Part shown: positions 51,987-64,000 of the stretch, piece after piece
Layout of the letters: every line of letters begins with the position of its first letter
Position numbering within the stretch: position 1 is the stretch's first letter
Assembly (NCBI GenBank): GCA_026929865.2
Contig: CM049403.1
Span: 22,086,501 to 22,150,500 of the forward strand
Origin: Hyperoplus lanceolatus
Taxonomy: Eukaryota; Chordata; Actinopteri; Uranoscopiformes; Ammodytidae
Direction: 5' to 3'
DNA: 64,000 bases
Notes under the pieces: generated by a model
Told to the model about the DNA's origin: nothing
The model's input: the letters and a program-made list of their open reading frames with translations, nothing else
The model's database searches: none
Translations under genes and position numbers: made by a program

Positions 51987-54900
51987 TCTAAGACATTCCC
52001 AAAGACCTGTGGCTAATGACAAACAAAAGCTGCTTTAGCAGGGATAGCCGAGACTGTGTGGTTCCAAGACAATCCCTCAAAGGCAAGACGCCACTAAGTG
52101 TTGTTACTGTTAGTTTTCACTTGAGACACAAATAAGCTTGTTTTACCTCGCATGTTGTAAGACAGTGGTCAGAGCGTCACACACACGTTATACCAATATG
52201 TGGAAAACTGATTTAACGGGGTAGCAGTGGCCTTACACAGAGGTGAATGAGTCTCAAAAAAATTCCTGTTGACATGCCGCTCAAGAAATTATGTGTGACA
52301 CACCAACTCAACTCGTACATTGTCTATTGACCACCTGGCCGAACATCTCTACATAATGCAACTTTTATTTTACAATACTTGAAGGTCATCTATTTCCTGT
52401 ATCTTAACGCTGACAATGAGTGATCATGTGGTTTATAATCTGCTACTCTGCTGCCTTCTGCCACAAACCACTGCAAACCTCTAACAAAAACACAAAATAA
52501 ATTATGTTCTGTGTCCAAAACAATATTCCTCTTAGTACAACAAGCAGATGGAAAAAATATCTCCAAAAGCATTACACTGCCATGGATTTGATCAGTAAAC
52601 AAAGGGTGACAGCAGCAATGGGGAAGCCCCCCACCCTCCTGTAGCGCTAATCTCCCTAACCGTGGCTGGTATGTCTGATTGCTATGTTGTCATTCTTACC
52701 CCAGCCTCCATCACTTTTAATCGGGATTATCTTCCCTGATACAGAGACTCAAGAGTTAATTAGGGGTCTAGCCACTGGAGGTTGTATTTGTATTTGTCTT
52801 CTGTCCTAAATGATCTGGATCTATGACCCCGTTTCCATTTGTCTTTAACATGTGGTTTTTGTGATCCGATCACGTGAATACAGCTCTAACTGCAGGTGAA
52901 AACACTCTCAAGACGCATTGAGATCGGAAGTTTGGGGTCCCCTACTGGAGCTGTTGCCCCTGCAATCCGACCAGGGATAAGCAGTTGAAGATGAATGATG
53001 AGATTAGACAAAAAAAAACTACATATTGTTTATTTTGCATTCATCTTACTCCCAACAAAATATCAAAGAAACAATTTAATCCTCAACTTCCAAAAAAAGA
53101 AAACGCCAGGTTGCCCACTCTGTTTCCTGTCAGCTGGAATACAGTGGATGGTGCCTGACTCCATTTACATACAAATGTCACCTTCTATCTTCCTAGGGGC
53201 TAGGGAAGGTTTGACTCTCTCCACCGTGATGCACTTGACAAACCTTTCGTGCTCGTCGGGGAGACAAGCGTGTGATGAACAGTGAGAAAGTGTGGGGGGG
53301 GTGGACTCAATGCACTCTGGTGTCTTCTCTGTCTTCTTTCTCTTTTACGTGCTACTGCTATGCTATGTAATTTGTGTATCCAGACTAGAGTAGATATGGC
53401 TCTTGTTTCCATTTCATTGAAAGATGGAAAGGTAATTACAGGTCATGCCACCTTCATTGGAAGGTGGCATGAGCTGTAATTACTGAGGATGCCTTATAAT
53501 CTGTCTTTTTTTTTACGATGGAGGGTATTTTGATGTGGTGGTGGTGGGGTGGGGGGGTATAGAAAGAAAATAAACTATTTTAAAGAGCCAGAATACAACA
53601 CCTCAAAATGCTTGCGACAATGAACCTCTTGTAGTAAGGGAGATAATGACGTCAAATGAATGCAAAGCACCACTGCATCAGAAGATCCAAACCTGCTAGT
53701 TGTGTTTATTTTCCCAGACATGCACAGGCAACCATGTTCACTGGTGAAGTGGCCCACATAGTGAGTCTGCTCCATCGTTCATAAACCAGGACGAGTATCC
53801 CCTGATGCATAGGGATGAACAATCAGCACGACAGGCAGGTAGTTACTCCTTCTTAACCCCGGCTAGTGCTGAATGATGCAGGCGAACAGCAGGCCCCCTC
53901 CCTTTCCCTTTCCACCTCCCAGTCTCCTCTCTGTACCCTTGTTCAATCTCTCCTCACCTCTCTTTCACTCTCTAGCTTCCCATTTTTCACACACTCCCTC
54001 TCTTCATTATTCTCTTTCCACTGTTTATCCCCCTACTTTCTCCTGTCCTATTCACTGGATCCCTCTCTATCTATCCCCTTCCCAAAAGGCCCATGTTTCC
54101 TCGCTTGCATTATACACAATTACTTCCATCCATCAATTATCTGCCGACTCCTCTTTAGCTACCCCACTTCCCGTTCTCTTCTCTAAGACAACAGCCCCCA
54201 CAGTACCACGTACACGCTTCCTTGCGACCCACATCTCTCACCTCCCACCCCTCGGGGACAGCTGAGTGTACCTCCCCACACTATTCCCCCCCTCATGTAG
54301 ACCTCCCCTCATACCAGATGTCCCTACAGTTTGGGTGTGTGTAGAGGGCAGGAACAAAAGGACCTGGTGGGTTTGGGGGCAAACGGATGGTTGGGTGTGG
54401 GGGGGGATCATAGTGAATGGGCTGATCTCGCCTTGGGCTTTATGCGTGTGCACATTAAGCACCATCGGATTAACAACATTTAGAACAAATACACACACAA
54501 AAGCCACTCACTTCTCTTATAACCATTTCACTGAAAGAGCTTATTGCCCATGTTTATGATGTGCATTAGTCAATTGTAATTACTGGACTGGTTTCTGTGT
54601 CTCTTATCCTTACCAGGGTTTTATGACAGACACTGCTCAGCTGATTTATGAAAACATTACCATGTGCTTCTACTTCATGGTTACCATTTACAATTGTTGG
54701 CTGCAAATGAAGCCTTTCCAAACTTGAATTCAGCTTTTTGGCAGGACGGATGCTATGACAGGATTCAAGTCACATCAAGTTTGTAAGTAACTGAATAAAT
54801 AAAATATGTAAATACAACAGAATTTTGAACATTTGGAAAAGCTGCCAAGCTAATCTTAAACACGGCACTGCAAGCAATCAGTTTCCTAAGTACCACTTGT

Positions 54901-55184
54901 TTCCTGTACGGCATTTTCAGCTAGAGGAGCTTTTGAGTTATGGTGGAATGAACTATGGTAGGAGAAAGCAGAAGAATCAGAAATACTGTACATTAATTCT
55001 TGACATTAATGACCATTCACATGCAGGCAACAGTGTAGTGTCCCTAAGCTTCTGGAACGTACTGTTTAACACAGACTGTCAACTTAACTATCAGCCAATC
55101 AAACAATTAATTATACTTTTTATTAAATTAAAGTAAGTAAAGTAAGTGAGTTTGGTACGTTGCTCAAGGACGCATGACACAATA
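51987..55184. other. Non-coding DNA, mostly unremarkable
   Basis: A dispersed-repeat tail may lie near 52960-53000 (CCAGGGATAAGCAGTTGAAG), of the kind common at the ends of fish repeats. A CT-rich stretch runs at about 53890-54110. No exon supported. Confidence 0.4.
53432..53483. repeat. Near-perfect 23-bp inverted repeat with a 6-base loop
   Basis: Arm 53432-53454 (GTAATTACAGGTCATGCC...) pairs with 53461-53483 with a single mismatch. Loop CATTGG. Confidence 0.95.
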
Positions 55185-55240
55185 CTGCTGATGGACAGAC
55201 CGTCTGTCCCTGCTGCTGATGGACAGATCGTCTGTCCCTG
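55185..55240. repeat. 28-bp tandem duplication with palindromic core
   Basis: Two units, 55185-55212 and 55213-55240, differ at one base. Each contains GGACAGA and its inverse TCTGTCC around a 3-base centre, so each unit can fold on itself. Confidence 0.93.
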
Positions 55241-58200
55241 CAGGCTCACTGACCTTTCAGGCACAATTTGCAGTTTGTGTCCAAACAGAAAGGTTTTGGG
55301 GAGTTTTTAATTTTTTGTATCGCCATTTAACGCATCCCGCTTCACAAACACACACTTCATACAGATGGCTTAACAGGCTGCTGTGGAACATGTAGCGGCC
55401 TGCATGAGCAGCATTTAAATGGGCTAACTGCAACATGTTCAAACCCTTCAGGCGTAAAAATTGGGGGTCCTTAACCCCACCACATCGTGTCTAAAAACCA
55501 AACAGAGGTCAAATTGCCAGGGCGCAGGCCAGCTCCTCCTGCCATACCTAGTTTGCAAAGAGGAGGAGGAGGCGGACGCCCCAAGGGGAACCACTGTGCA
55601 TCAATCTGGGGGAGGCCAGCTGGTAATCACACTAAACATAGGAACAGCCCAACCACAAGCATAAGGAGGAGACAGAGAGACGACCAGACACGTCTATTTT
55701 ATGCCCCAGACTGGGTGTTAATTAAGTCTAGCCATGAAACACCGGTTCAAATTTACTCCATAAAGAGAATAGGATTAGGCACAGAGGAAAAGGGTAGAGA
55801 ATTGTTTTTTGTGTGTCAATACAACAGTGTTTGGTAAAGTATCATCTCAGGCTTTAACATACTATGCATGCGGACTATACCGAATTGGGGAGTAACAACA
55901 CACGTAAACAGTAGGTCTGCTCCTGCTCGTCTTCAAAAGCAGATTATTGTCACTTCATCAGAGGGAGCTGGAGCAAATCATTTTTGTAAAACCCGGAGGT
56001 ACCAAGGGAATGGGCGGGAGGCTGGGGAGGTGACAGTGTGTCGATGTATTCCCCAAGGCTTTACCAGATAGTCAGACTGGGATTAGAGTGTGTATGTGTA
56101 TGAGGGGTTACCTTCACTTCTGCACACAATAACCTCATGACTGCAAATACTCTGATTAAGTCTCCTTTTCAACCTGGCACGACTGAGGTGGTACAAGGGC
56201 AAAGAAGAAAAAAATAATATGAGACATTAAACTCAGGTGGAAATGTACTAAAGACACATTTAAAACCTGACCAAACACTTAAATAGCAGAAATGTTCAAT
56301 ATACACTTCATGAATAGGAAAGACAGGAAACTTAGATCTGAATAAAACATTTCTGTATTGATCTAATCTGGATACATATGCAAGAATGATACAGACAGAC
56401 TGGAGACGGGGAGTATATGATTTTTCTGTTTATCCCCGGCATTTAAGATTGTCAATAGTTTAAAGTTAGACAGACATCATAAATAAAGAGGGAGGCCAAT
56501 TTGGAAAATAAATGGGAAATAGAGAAAGTGCGACAGGAGAGAAAGACAAGATTCAGGGATGCAGAAAGGCAGAGCTTGATAGTGAGCCAAGAGGCAAGGT
56601 GGACTTTTAACTCCGCGAGCGATGGATCAATCCTGCTGAGTTCTCGCACCCTATCACAGCCTCATCTTATCTGCTCATTGCCTTCTAAAACCTGCTTCAA
56701 CTCTGCCCAAAACTATTGCTGGCCTGTTCTGGAGCAGTGACCTTTTGAATTCAGTGGAGCTGGTGTGTAAATATGACTTTTGGGTGCTGCTTTGAAGGTC
56801 ATGGCCATTCCTCAACACGGACGAGGTCTGCTGAGGACAGAGCTTCCCATTTAAGACCGAAGGCAACCAGCTGGGGAGTCTGAGTCAGTGGTCAATAATT
56901 CCCATGCCAGGCTCTTACGTCCTGTCTCTTCCCCTACGGACAAAGTGAAAATCTAGGTCTATGGAGTCAAATCGACACATCAGCCCTCCAGAAGTTTAAC
57001 CTTGAAAATGTTTTCAATTATCACCACTGCAATGTTCATATTTTCCTGTTGGACTGCTTATCTGTTTCCTTCTTGACAAATAGTCTTACCCTGGACGTTA
57101 AAGTTCTGATATTTTTATCCAAAGTGCCTAACAGTGGATATTCATAATGCACAAAATTGCACAAAATTACAGTAATTGGGCGCATCAGAAGATGTGCAGC
57201 GCTTTGAAATAGAAAGCCAGACTGTGAAGGTCTACTGTATATAAAAAAAAATACACAAAGGCAGAGTAGGTGTATCTGCATCTTTCCGAGGCTCTAAAGC
57301 CTTAATTCAAGAGACAACACATACATGTAGTATGTACTGTGAAATCCCATGCACTCACAAGAAGAGAAGGTGGAATGGTTAAAAGATAAGAGGATTTGCT
57401 AACATTCAACATGGAACAAAAACATAAACCTAACCAATTGCAAAGAGATAAGTAGTGTGCAGTTTCGCAGCATACACTTTTACTATAATAAATGTTTTTG
57501 TTTTGGTACATTCTGGTTTGGTTAAAGCAACCCTGAATGTGTTTAAAGAATCTGAAACATAAAAGGATGTTAACTGTGGCCACAAAGAGGTTGTTAATGC
57601 ATACAAGTTCCAGTATTCTAGTTGTTTTCTAGTATTCTAATCTAGTTGACAGCAAGTCAAGTTCTACTGTGGCCTAAAAGTATATGAATTTGAGTACAGT
57701 AGACTATATTACATAATCATAAAGCATTGTTAGCTTTGTTGATGCTGACAGTCAGCGGAGCTTCATACATAATGCATAACCGCCATATCCAGACCCATTC
57801 AAGAGTCATTTTCTTACTGTAGGAATTATTGTTTTAAAACTTTTGCAACAGTGGTGTCATTTGCATGATCTTTCCATTATGTGCACACTGGCTGTTATGA
57901 TGTTGTTCCATGTTACTTTCATTAAGTTTTCCCCAGTCTGGTTATGTGGCAACAAAGGAAATGGTAATGACAATTGGCTAATAATCCACAAATCAAAGAT
58001 GAGAAGTGGGCATTTTACAAGACATGCTGCTTCCTGTTTTCACAGCCAGACTAATTACAACTCATGTTGCTAGAAGAGCACTGATTTAGCACTCAGTGCA
58101 TATTAAAATGAATAAACACAATTAGCTGAGTGCAATAGCGCCTCTGCACAGCACACATTTCTTTCTGCAATGGCAGTCACTTCACAGCAGCTGTTATCAA

Positions 58201-58935
58201 CTATGTTCTTGCGTCAATTGCAATGGGACTAATTGCAAAGCACTTAATGCCACCAACATTTTCCTAATTTGGATTGGAATAAAATTAACAAGGCACTGGG
58301 GGGTAAAAAAAAAAGTGGGTGACCTGACCTTGCAATTGTAGTCCAAAATGCATGAACAGAAGATGGTCGTGGAAGTCTAGTAAACAACTGCTGATTAAAT
58401 CTTTGGTCTAACAGTACCGTTAAACATGTTATATTCTTTGGTAAGAACATGGCATGTACGTTTGAAAATGTCAACATTTGAAATATCAAAGTGTTCCGCA
58501 GGCTGCCAGTTTCAGTTTTAGTTTCAGTACAGCATCCGAAAATTCTCTAATAATAAAAGGCTCCTAAAGTATGAAGAGCTCTGCTTGCCTTGCATCAATA
58601 AAAACCTTTCCTCAGACAATAGCTTAAGTTGTATGTCAAGAATGCATTTGATGTTTAGAACCCCAAAGAAAAAGAACTACATAAAAGAGGTCGGAAGGAT
58701 GAGTTTCTGAACTGATTTTCAAATACCTGGAGTAAAATAGCTTATGGTCAGTCCTTGAGGCCTGTAGCTATCTAGAATATCCCCCTCTTTTCCCCTTTGA
58801 TCCCGTTATAAATGAGAGAATACACACTGATTTTGGGGTTGGGTAAATAAAAGAAAACAGCTCAGGAAGTAATAATTGCAAAGGAAATTATTTGAAAACC
58901 CCAAGGAGGAAACTTGTCCAAGACCTCCGTATTGA
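55241..58935. other. Non-coding DNA, nothing recognised
   Basis: Several short open frames occur (for example near 55487-55837), but they lack splice signals or recognisable domains. No transposon ends seen. Confidence 0.4.
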
Positions 58936-58959
58936 GGGGGGGGGGGGGGGGGGGGGGGG
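58936..58959. repeat. Poly-G tract, 24 bp
   Basis: A homopolymer G run following GTATTGA. It may be shorter or longer in reality because such runs are hard to sequence. Confidence 0.9.
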
Positions 58960-59049
58960 AGTGGATGATCATCGGCTTTTCTTTCAAGTGTAAGGAAAGG
59001 CGTTCCAAGGAAAAATCAAAAGTGTTGTCAAATAAAAAAAAGTGTGATG

Positions 59050-59420
59050 CCTCCCTCCTCCTCCACTATTAATTGCCAGTGCTTACAAGCTTGCCACTCA
59101 CAAATGCACCGATCTGTGATTACTACAGGAAAGAAAGAGAAGTAAATAAATAAGAAAAATTTATAAAACAGTGTCTTGCTGATGCTGCTGTGACAGGCAC
59201 GTCGGTACTTAGCTGGCTGTGCCTGGCAGCTTTTCCTTGGCGTTTTCATTGCCTTTTTTCTTTCTTGCCCAGTTATTTGACAGTGATCGGGGGTGATAAA
59301 TTGTTCAATTAAAGCCACATTAAGAATCCCGAAACACATTTGCCTCTTGGTGGACGTGTTGTCCAATTACTCTGAAGGACAAGATTCCTTCTAGCTACTG
59401 ACAATCAACATGTGTCTCTC
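59050..59420. promoter_or_regulatory. Possible conserved regulatory element
   Basis: A repeat-free stretch with AT-core motifs (ATTAATTGCC, TTCAATTAAAG, CCAATTAC) and no open frame. The call rests on composition and motif content only. Confidence 0.18.
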
Positions 59421-60844
59421 GTCACAAGACAAATGGGTGTATTTATAAAACATAGCAGGGTGGATTGAATACTGGAATGCAAGACTGATGCTTTCAAGTT
59501 ACAACTTATGTGAAATTCTGAACTTCCATCACAAATGCTACTATTCTGCAATTGCTAGAATGTGTGCTGTTTTTTCAATAATAGCAGAATAGAACTGAAT
59601 ACATATGGATTATCCATGAGGTGAGGTAATTGCCTTTAGTTCACCAAGGGAACAGATAAAAGCACTTAGTGGAAAGAAAATAAAGACTTCATTTAGACTT
59701 AACTTAACATTTTCCTGATTGATTTCTGGCCTGTTTACATTTCAAAACACTTCCATGAAACTCCAAGTGTTAATAAACATCATGAACAAAAACTACACTT
59801 TTTATACTATAGTCTTCTCAGCGCCCCCCAGTAAATGAAATGTACTACTTATTTTTTTTGGCTTGCAGTTGCTGTTAGGGTATAGGAGGCCGAAAAGGGA
59901 GGTGGGTTGTAGGCCTACATTTCCCGGAGACTGATTATCCTTAGACGTTCAGATAAAATTAAGATCCATTGCAATTTAAATTGAACTCACTTGACTTAGT
60001 GGACACAGCCTTAACAACAACAAAAAAATAAAGAAAAAAGTAAGAAGGAGATGATAAGCTAGGCCATAGGCTTGGGATGCATCGAAACTTTCCAACATAA
60101 TCAGAAGTCATTTTAAAATTTAATGTATTGTCAACTCTAAAAAAGACTTGGGTGCTCTTTGTTATAACAATATTACAATGAATTCCACACAAAACACATT
60201 GCAAGCGAGTGAACGAAAACCACTACATCAGTGTTATCTGTAAATCAGGACAGAATATGAGCCCAGACTTTGATTTATGGGAATCTTACCGTGATTTATT
60301 AATACAGCGGATTATCCTGCCCTTTTCATTAGTAACGGGCATCACTTCAAAGCGATTGCTGAGCACTAAAAAACTTGTGATGAACGATTACCCTGGGTCA
60401 CATCAGCAGAATATGCCTACCAAATGACTGCAAGCCCCAAATGTTTCCACTGGAAAAAAATGATTTGAACCGTTTTGGACCAAATCTTACCAGAATAGCG
60501 GCTCGGTTTCTGATCTGCCTTGTTTGGGGGCAATCCTGACTTTTGTTTTGCAAACACAAAGAAACATATGCCCACCATGTTTCCTCTCAAACAAATCAGC
60601 ACCAGAGGGACCAACAACAGTAGGCTACCTTTTTTCTTCTTATTTTTTTTTGGCCCCACCAAGTGAGGTCTAGGCTATACTTGAATGAACGAGTGGCCTC
60701 GGTAAATAAAACGGTCCAGCGTTATGGCAAAGTTGACAAAGTTGCAATATAGAACGTGTAGGGCAGGCCTTATACTATCCTTACGCTGCAATCTAACAAG
60801 CAATTCGAGAGTTGAGAAGGAGAAAAGTTGCAAGTAGTACTTAC

Positions 60845-61360
60845 TTCTATGGCGTCTGCGGCTACCCCCCCTAGTTGGTTTACGGGGTACAGCTTTTAAA
60901 ATCCGTATTCCTTGCAGTTGAACGGTCGTATTCCCTCAGAAGCGGTTACTTCCCATCCCCAACGGGAGAAAAAACCCCGTTAGGCTATATCCCACTTTGT
61001 TCCCCCAAAGAAGAGACGCTCCGAGCCAGAATCTCCTCCGTGACAGAAAAATAAAACAGCCGACAGTCATCCGTGCGCGAGACCGCCGCGCCCGGATCTC
61101 CAAATGTATCTCTCTATTGGTGTGTTTCGTTATCTCCGCGTCCCAGGTTTTGGTTCCTTTCTTCCTAAAAGCACCTCGTACGGACTGGGGGTGGAGACGG
61201 GAGTCAAATACCCCCCTTTCTCCCTCCCCTCTACTGCAGGAAAAAAATACGGAGCCTTGTGCTACGTTCAATGCCGCCTCATAAACTTCGCCTGAATCGT
61301 AAATCCCAGCACCGTTTGGTGCGTTCAGGCTCAAATCATAGCACAACGGGGCCTGAAACG
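60845..61360 (-). promoter_or_regulatory. CpG-rich block with consensus splice donor: candidate promoter and first exon
   Basis: CpG dinucleotides are far denser here than nearby, as in GCGCGAGACCGCCGCGCCCG at about 61075-61094. On the minus strand the block ends CGCAGACGCCATAGAA followed by GTAAGT (60844-60839), a consensus donor. A TATAAAA-like string lies upstream on the minus strand near 61392-61386. This suits a promoter plus untranslated first exon reading toward the candidate exon at 10271-10495, which lies about 50 kb downstream. That connection is inference. Confidence 0.35.
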
Positions 61361-61790
61361 AAACGAGTTACAGTGGCTTATCTTTTATTTTATAAATCTG
61401 TGCAGTACTGGCAGAAGGAAGAGGAGACAAATGCACAGAGCAATGATGCAGTGGCAAAAAGCGCTTAGACGAGAGTTGTCGAAGTCCTGTGAGAATTTAG
61501 TGCACAGATGTGAATGTTTGAGGATATTGTTTTGTTTGTATGTAGGCCTAGCCTACTTGTAATATTATCATGTGTTTTCTCTAAACATTATTAATTACGT
61601 GAATAATGTCACATGAGAGTATAAAAACAGTAAAATAAAACAGCTTATTATCCATTTAGGAGAGTTAAAGTTGATATTCTCAATGCAAACATTTTAAATC
61701 GTTTTGGGGAAAGCAGTGTTTCATGGAATATCAGAGTTTTAGAGTTACCCTGTTGTCTGTCAATTTCAAATTGACTGAGAGACTAGCCAA

Positions 61791-61872
<82 letters not shown>
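61791..61872. repeat. Poly-C followed by (CA)n microsatellite
   Basis: A 17-base C run at 61791-61807 continues into a perfect CA run to 61871. Confidence 0.96.
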
Positions 61873-61874
<2 letters not shown>

Positions 61875-64000
61875 CTCCCTGATGGTGTGTGATACTTTGA
61901 ATTAGAAACTATTGCAAAGATAAACTCAATACATGTATTTACTAAAACTTCGTAGGCGGAATTGACTGGGGTAAAAATGACCCCAATGCATTTGTATTTA
62001 AAAAAGCAGAAATTAAAAAATCATAAAAAAAGAATTTGTAGTCATGAGGAACAAATTGTTTGAAAAAGTCATGAAAAATTGGAATGATAGAGTCTAACAC
62101 CTCTGAGATAAGATAAGATGTACCAGTAGGATGAGTATTAATAATATAGGTATTATGTGATCTCTTAATAGTTCATAATTGTGGTGGTTTATATGAGTTA
62201 GTCATCATTAGTCATCACAATGCTGGAACAAGCCGCAATTATTCTGTGTGACATGATCACACTTTGGAAAAGTAACTTAGTTTTAATTGTTTAATGAATA
62301 TTTATTTTCAAAGGCCACTCTACCATGACATGTCCCATTTGTCCTTGTTCCCATTTAAATTAGAAACTAATCAAATTAGCATAAATGGCTTTAATTTAAG
62401 AGATGATAATACAAATATTAATCTTGAGTTACAATGTGCTATGAAACAACAATGGCAAAATAATCAGCATTAATAAAAGGTAATCACCTTATATTATACT
62501 ATCTATGGTAATAACTAGTGTCTCGGCTTTACTTTTCATCCCACTTCTTTCACTCTTGCTGTCCGTGAGGAGGGATTTAAACATGATTTCACCCAATCAC
62601 TTTGCGTTTTGGCAGAAACAGTTATCCCGATTGGCTGGAAGAATTTGAATTTTAAACAGTGACATCTGGTGTCCACTTTGTCCAGCAGAAAGGCAAGACA
62701 CAGTCTGCAGAAACATCAATCAACTGATCCACAGTCAGTTACCACCAGTAGCCAAATTTTACTATATCTTTGGCTGAGGCCAGCCCAAGTTTTTTTTTTT
62801 TTTTTACTTTTGAGATTATGGTTGCGTTCCGAATCGCATACTCTTTCTTTTTTCTATTCTACATACTACATCCAACAATATTTTATTTGAAATCCAAAAT
62901 CCATTGGCTCAAAAGGCAGAGGAAGTAAGTGACTGGCTGAATTTGGGATTTAAAAGCCTCTGAACAGAAAGACAAACATGTCTGTTTGCCCAGCCCAACT
63001 GCTCGCTTGAAGAAAATACTGATAGCTGGCTATGTGAAAGCAAATTGCTGGAGCACTAAGGATTCGGGTGTAGGATAGAGAATTGAAGGAAATGAGATTG
63101 CATTAGACACTCTTTAGAATGGGTGCTACAATGTGTGAGACACACTACATCAAATGAAAGGCATCTCCCACCCCATCAGAGGGAGAATAGCAATAGATTC
63201 TGTGTGAACTTTTCAAGGTATGCAGGCAGTAAAGGATGGGAGTGGGCCCCGTTTGAAAAGACCATTCTTTGCTGTGTGTTAACAGAAAGCCATCCTGAGC
63301 CACAAGCAATCCTACACTGCCCTCTCTCTGGTCTTTGTTTAAAACCTAGTGTGACATGTTACACGCCATAAGAGGTGTAAATGGATGTGAAGATGGTAGG
63401 GAGGAGGGGAGGTTCTAATCAATTTAACTGGTGAGCAAAAAAACATATGTTTACGTTACATGGATTTCTCTCATGGCCTCTTATTCACACCACAGCCCTT
63501 TATTTAATCAGGCCGTTAAATCTTAGAGGCAACCCAGAGCTCTCACCGCCATTCCCCTGGTGGCGAGAGCCTTAACATGGTAAATTTCACTCGGGTAGGG
63601 AAATGTGCTTGGTGGCCGAGGTTAGTGCTTTCGAAGGATAAAAAGAGCACTTATCGCCTGACATGTGCAATCCATAACAGAATAATGAGACTCCTCCACC
63701 CTAGGAGCTCTCTTCTCCTGCTCTCCCTCAACACTTTTTGTTTCGCTTGTGAGTGTTCATAAACGCCATGTAAATTCAGAGAGCGGAAGATGCGGCGAGC
63801 GCTCTAGGTAAAGTGTTTAATCGTTTGCGTCTTGTTACCCAAACGTATAACAGAATGTACTTGGAAAAGATGCTGAGAAACGGCCAGTGAACCTTGGTGA
63901 AACTGCTGGCCTCCTTCTGCCGGCTGATGTGCCTCTAAGTGAAGTTGATCCTCGATGATTCCAATGTTTTCTTATCAGTGTTGTCCAACAGAAAACACGT
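61873..64000. other. Non-coding DNA at the right edge
   Basis: A transposon-like end fragment (GGTTGCGTTCCGAATCGCAT at 62820-62839) has no visible partner. The stretch at about 63440-63800 is repeat-free and GC-balanced and might be regulatory. No supported exon. Confidence 0.35.

Noticed and set aside
55487-55837. 116-codon plus-strand open frame, basic and Pro/Gly-rich
   Set aside because: No domain, no splice signals that frame it, and no start context of note. Probably chance.
60936-61346. 136-codon open frame on the minus strand in the CpG-rich block
   Set aside because: No recognisable domain, and the high GC content alone keeps frames open. The block fits an untranslated first exon better.

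Overview
The window looks like teleost fish nuclear DNA. It carries many long perfect (TG)n/(CA)n microsatellites, several hAT and PIF/Harbinger-type DNA transposons, a Tol2-like hAT, and a Ty3/gypsy retrotransposon of the Gmr1 type. Nearly all of it is non-coding. No complete host gene is visible. All family calls come from reading the sequence by eye, without database searches.

Positions 1-5494 hold an LTR retrotransposon cut at its left end by the window edge. Its pol domains run protease, integrase, reverse transcriptase, RNase H, so integrase comes before reverse transcriptase. This is the copia-like order of the Gmr1 group of Ty3/gypsy elements. The parts of the two LTRs that can be compared look identical, so the insertion is young, but the copy is broken.

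The best host-gene signals are on the minus strand. A 225-bp open exon at 10271-10495 is framed by good splice signals and encodes a start codon in strong context followed by a signal peptide. About 50 kb upstream on the same strand, a CpG-rich block near 60845-61360 ends in a consensus splice donor. One reading is a gene with a non-coding first exon, a ~50-kb first intron filling most of the window, and a secreted or membrane product. The gene was not identified.

The transposon landscape is layered. At 34314-38692 four DNA elements sit inside one another: an outer hAT with an 8-bp target duplication, a TA-flanked inverted-repeat element, a Tol2-like hAT with an 8-bp duplication, and a 1.09-kb near-palindromic Harbinger-like element with a TTA duplication. 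At 43584-47477 three hAT-like elements are nested. Single elements lie at 14391-17451, 26166-26537 and 41349-41841.

Four perfect or near-perfect short hairpins (22-27 bp arms, 4-6 base loops) at 9324, 39458, 51934 and 53432 are not explained by any of these elements. The remaining sequence is AT-rich, apparently intronic or intergenic DNA with simple repeats, old dispersed-repeat fragments and a few stretches that could be conserved regulatory DNA.
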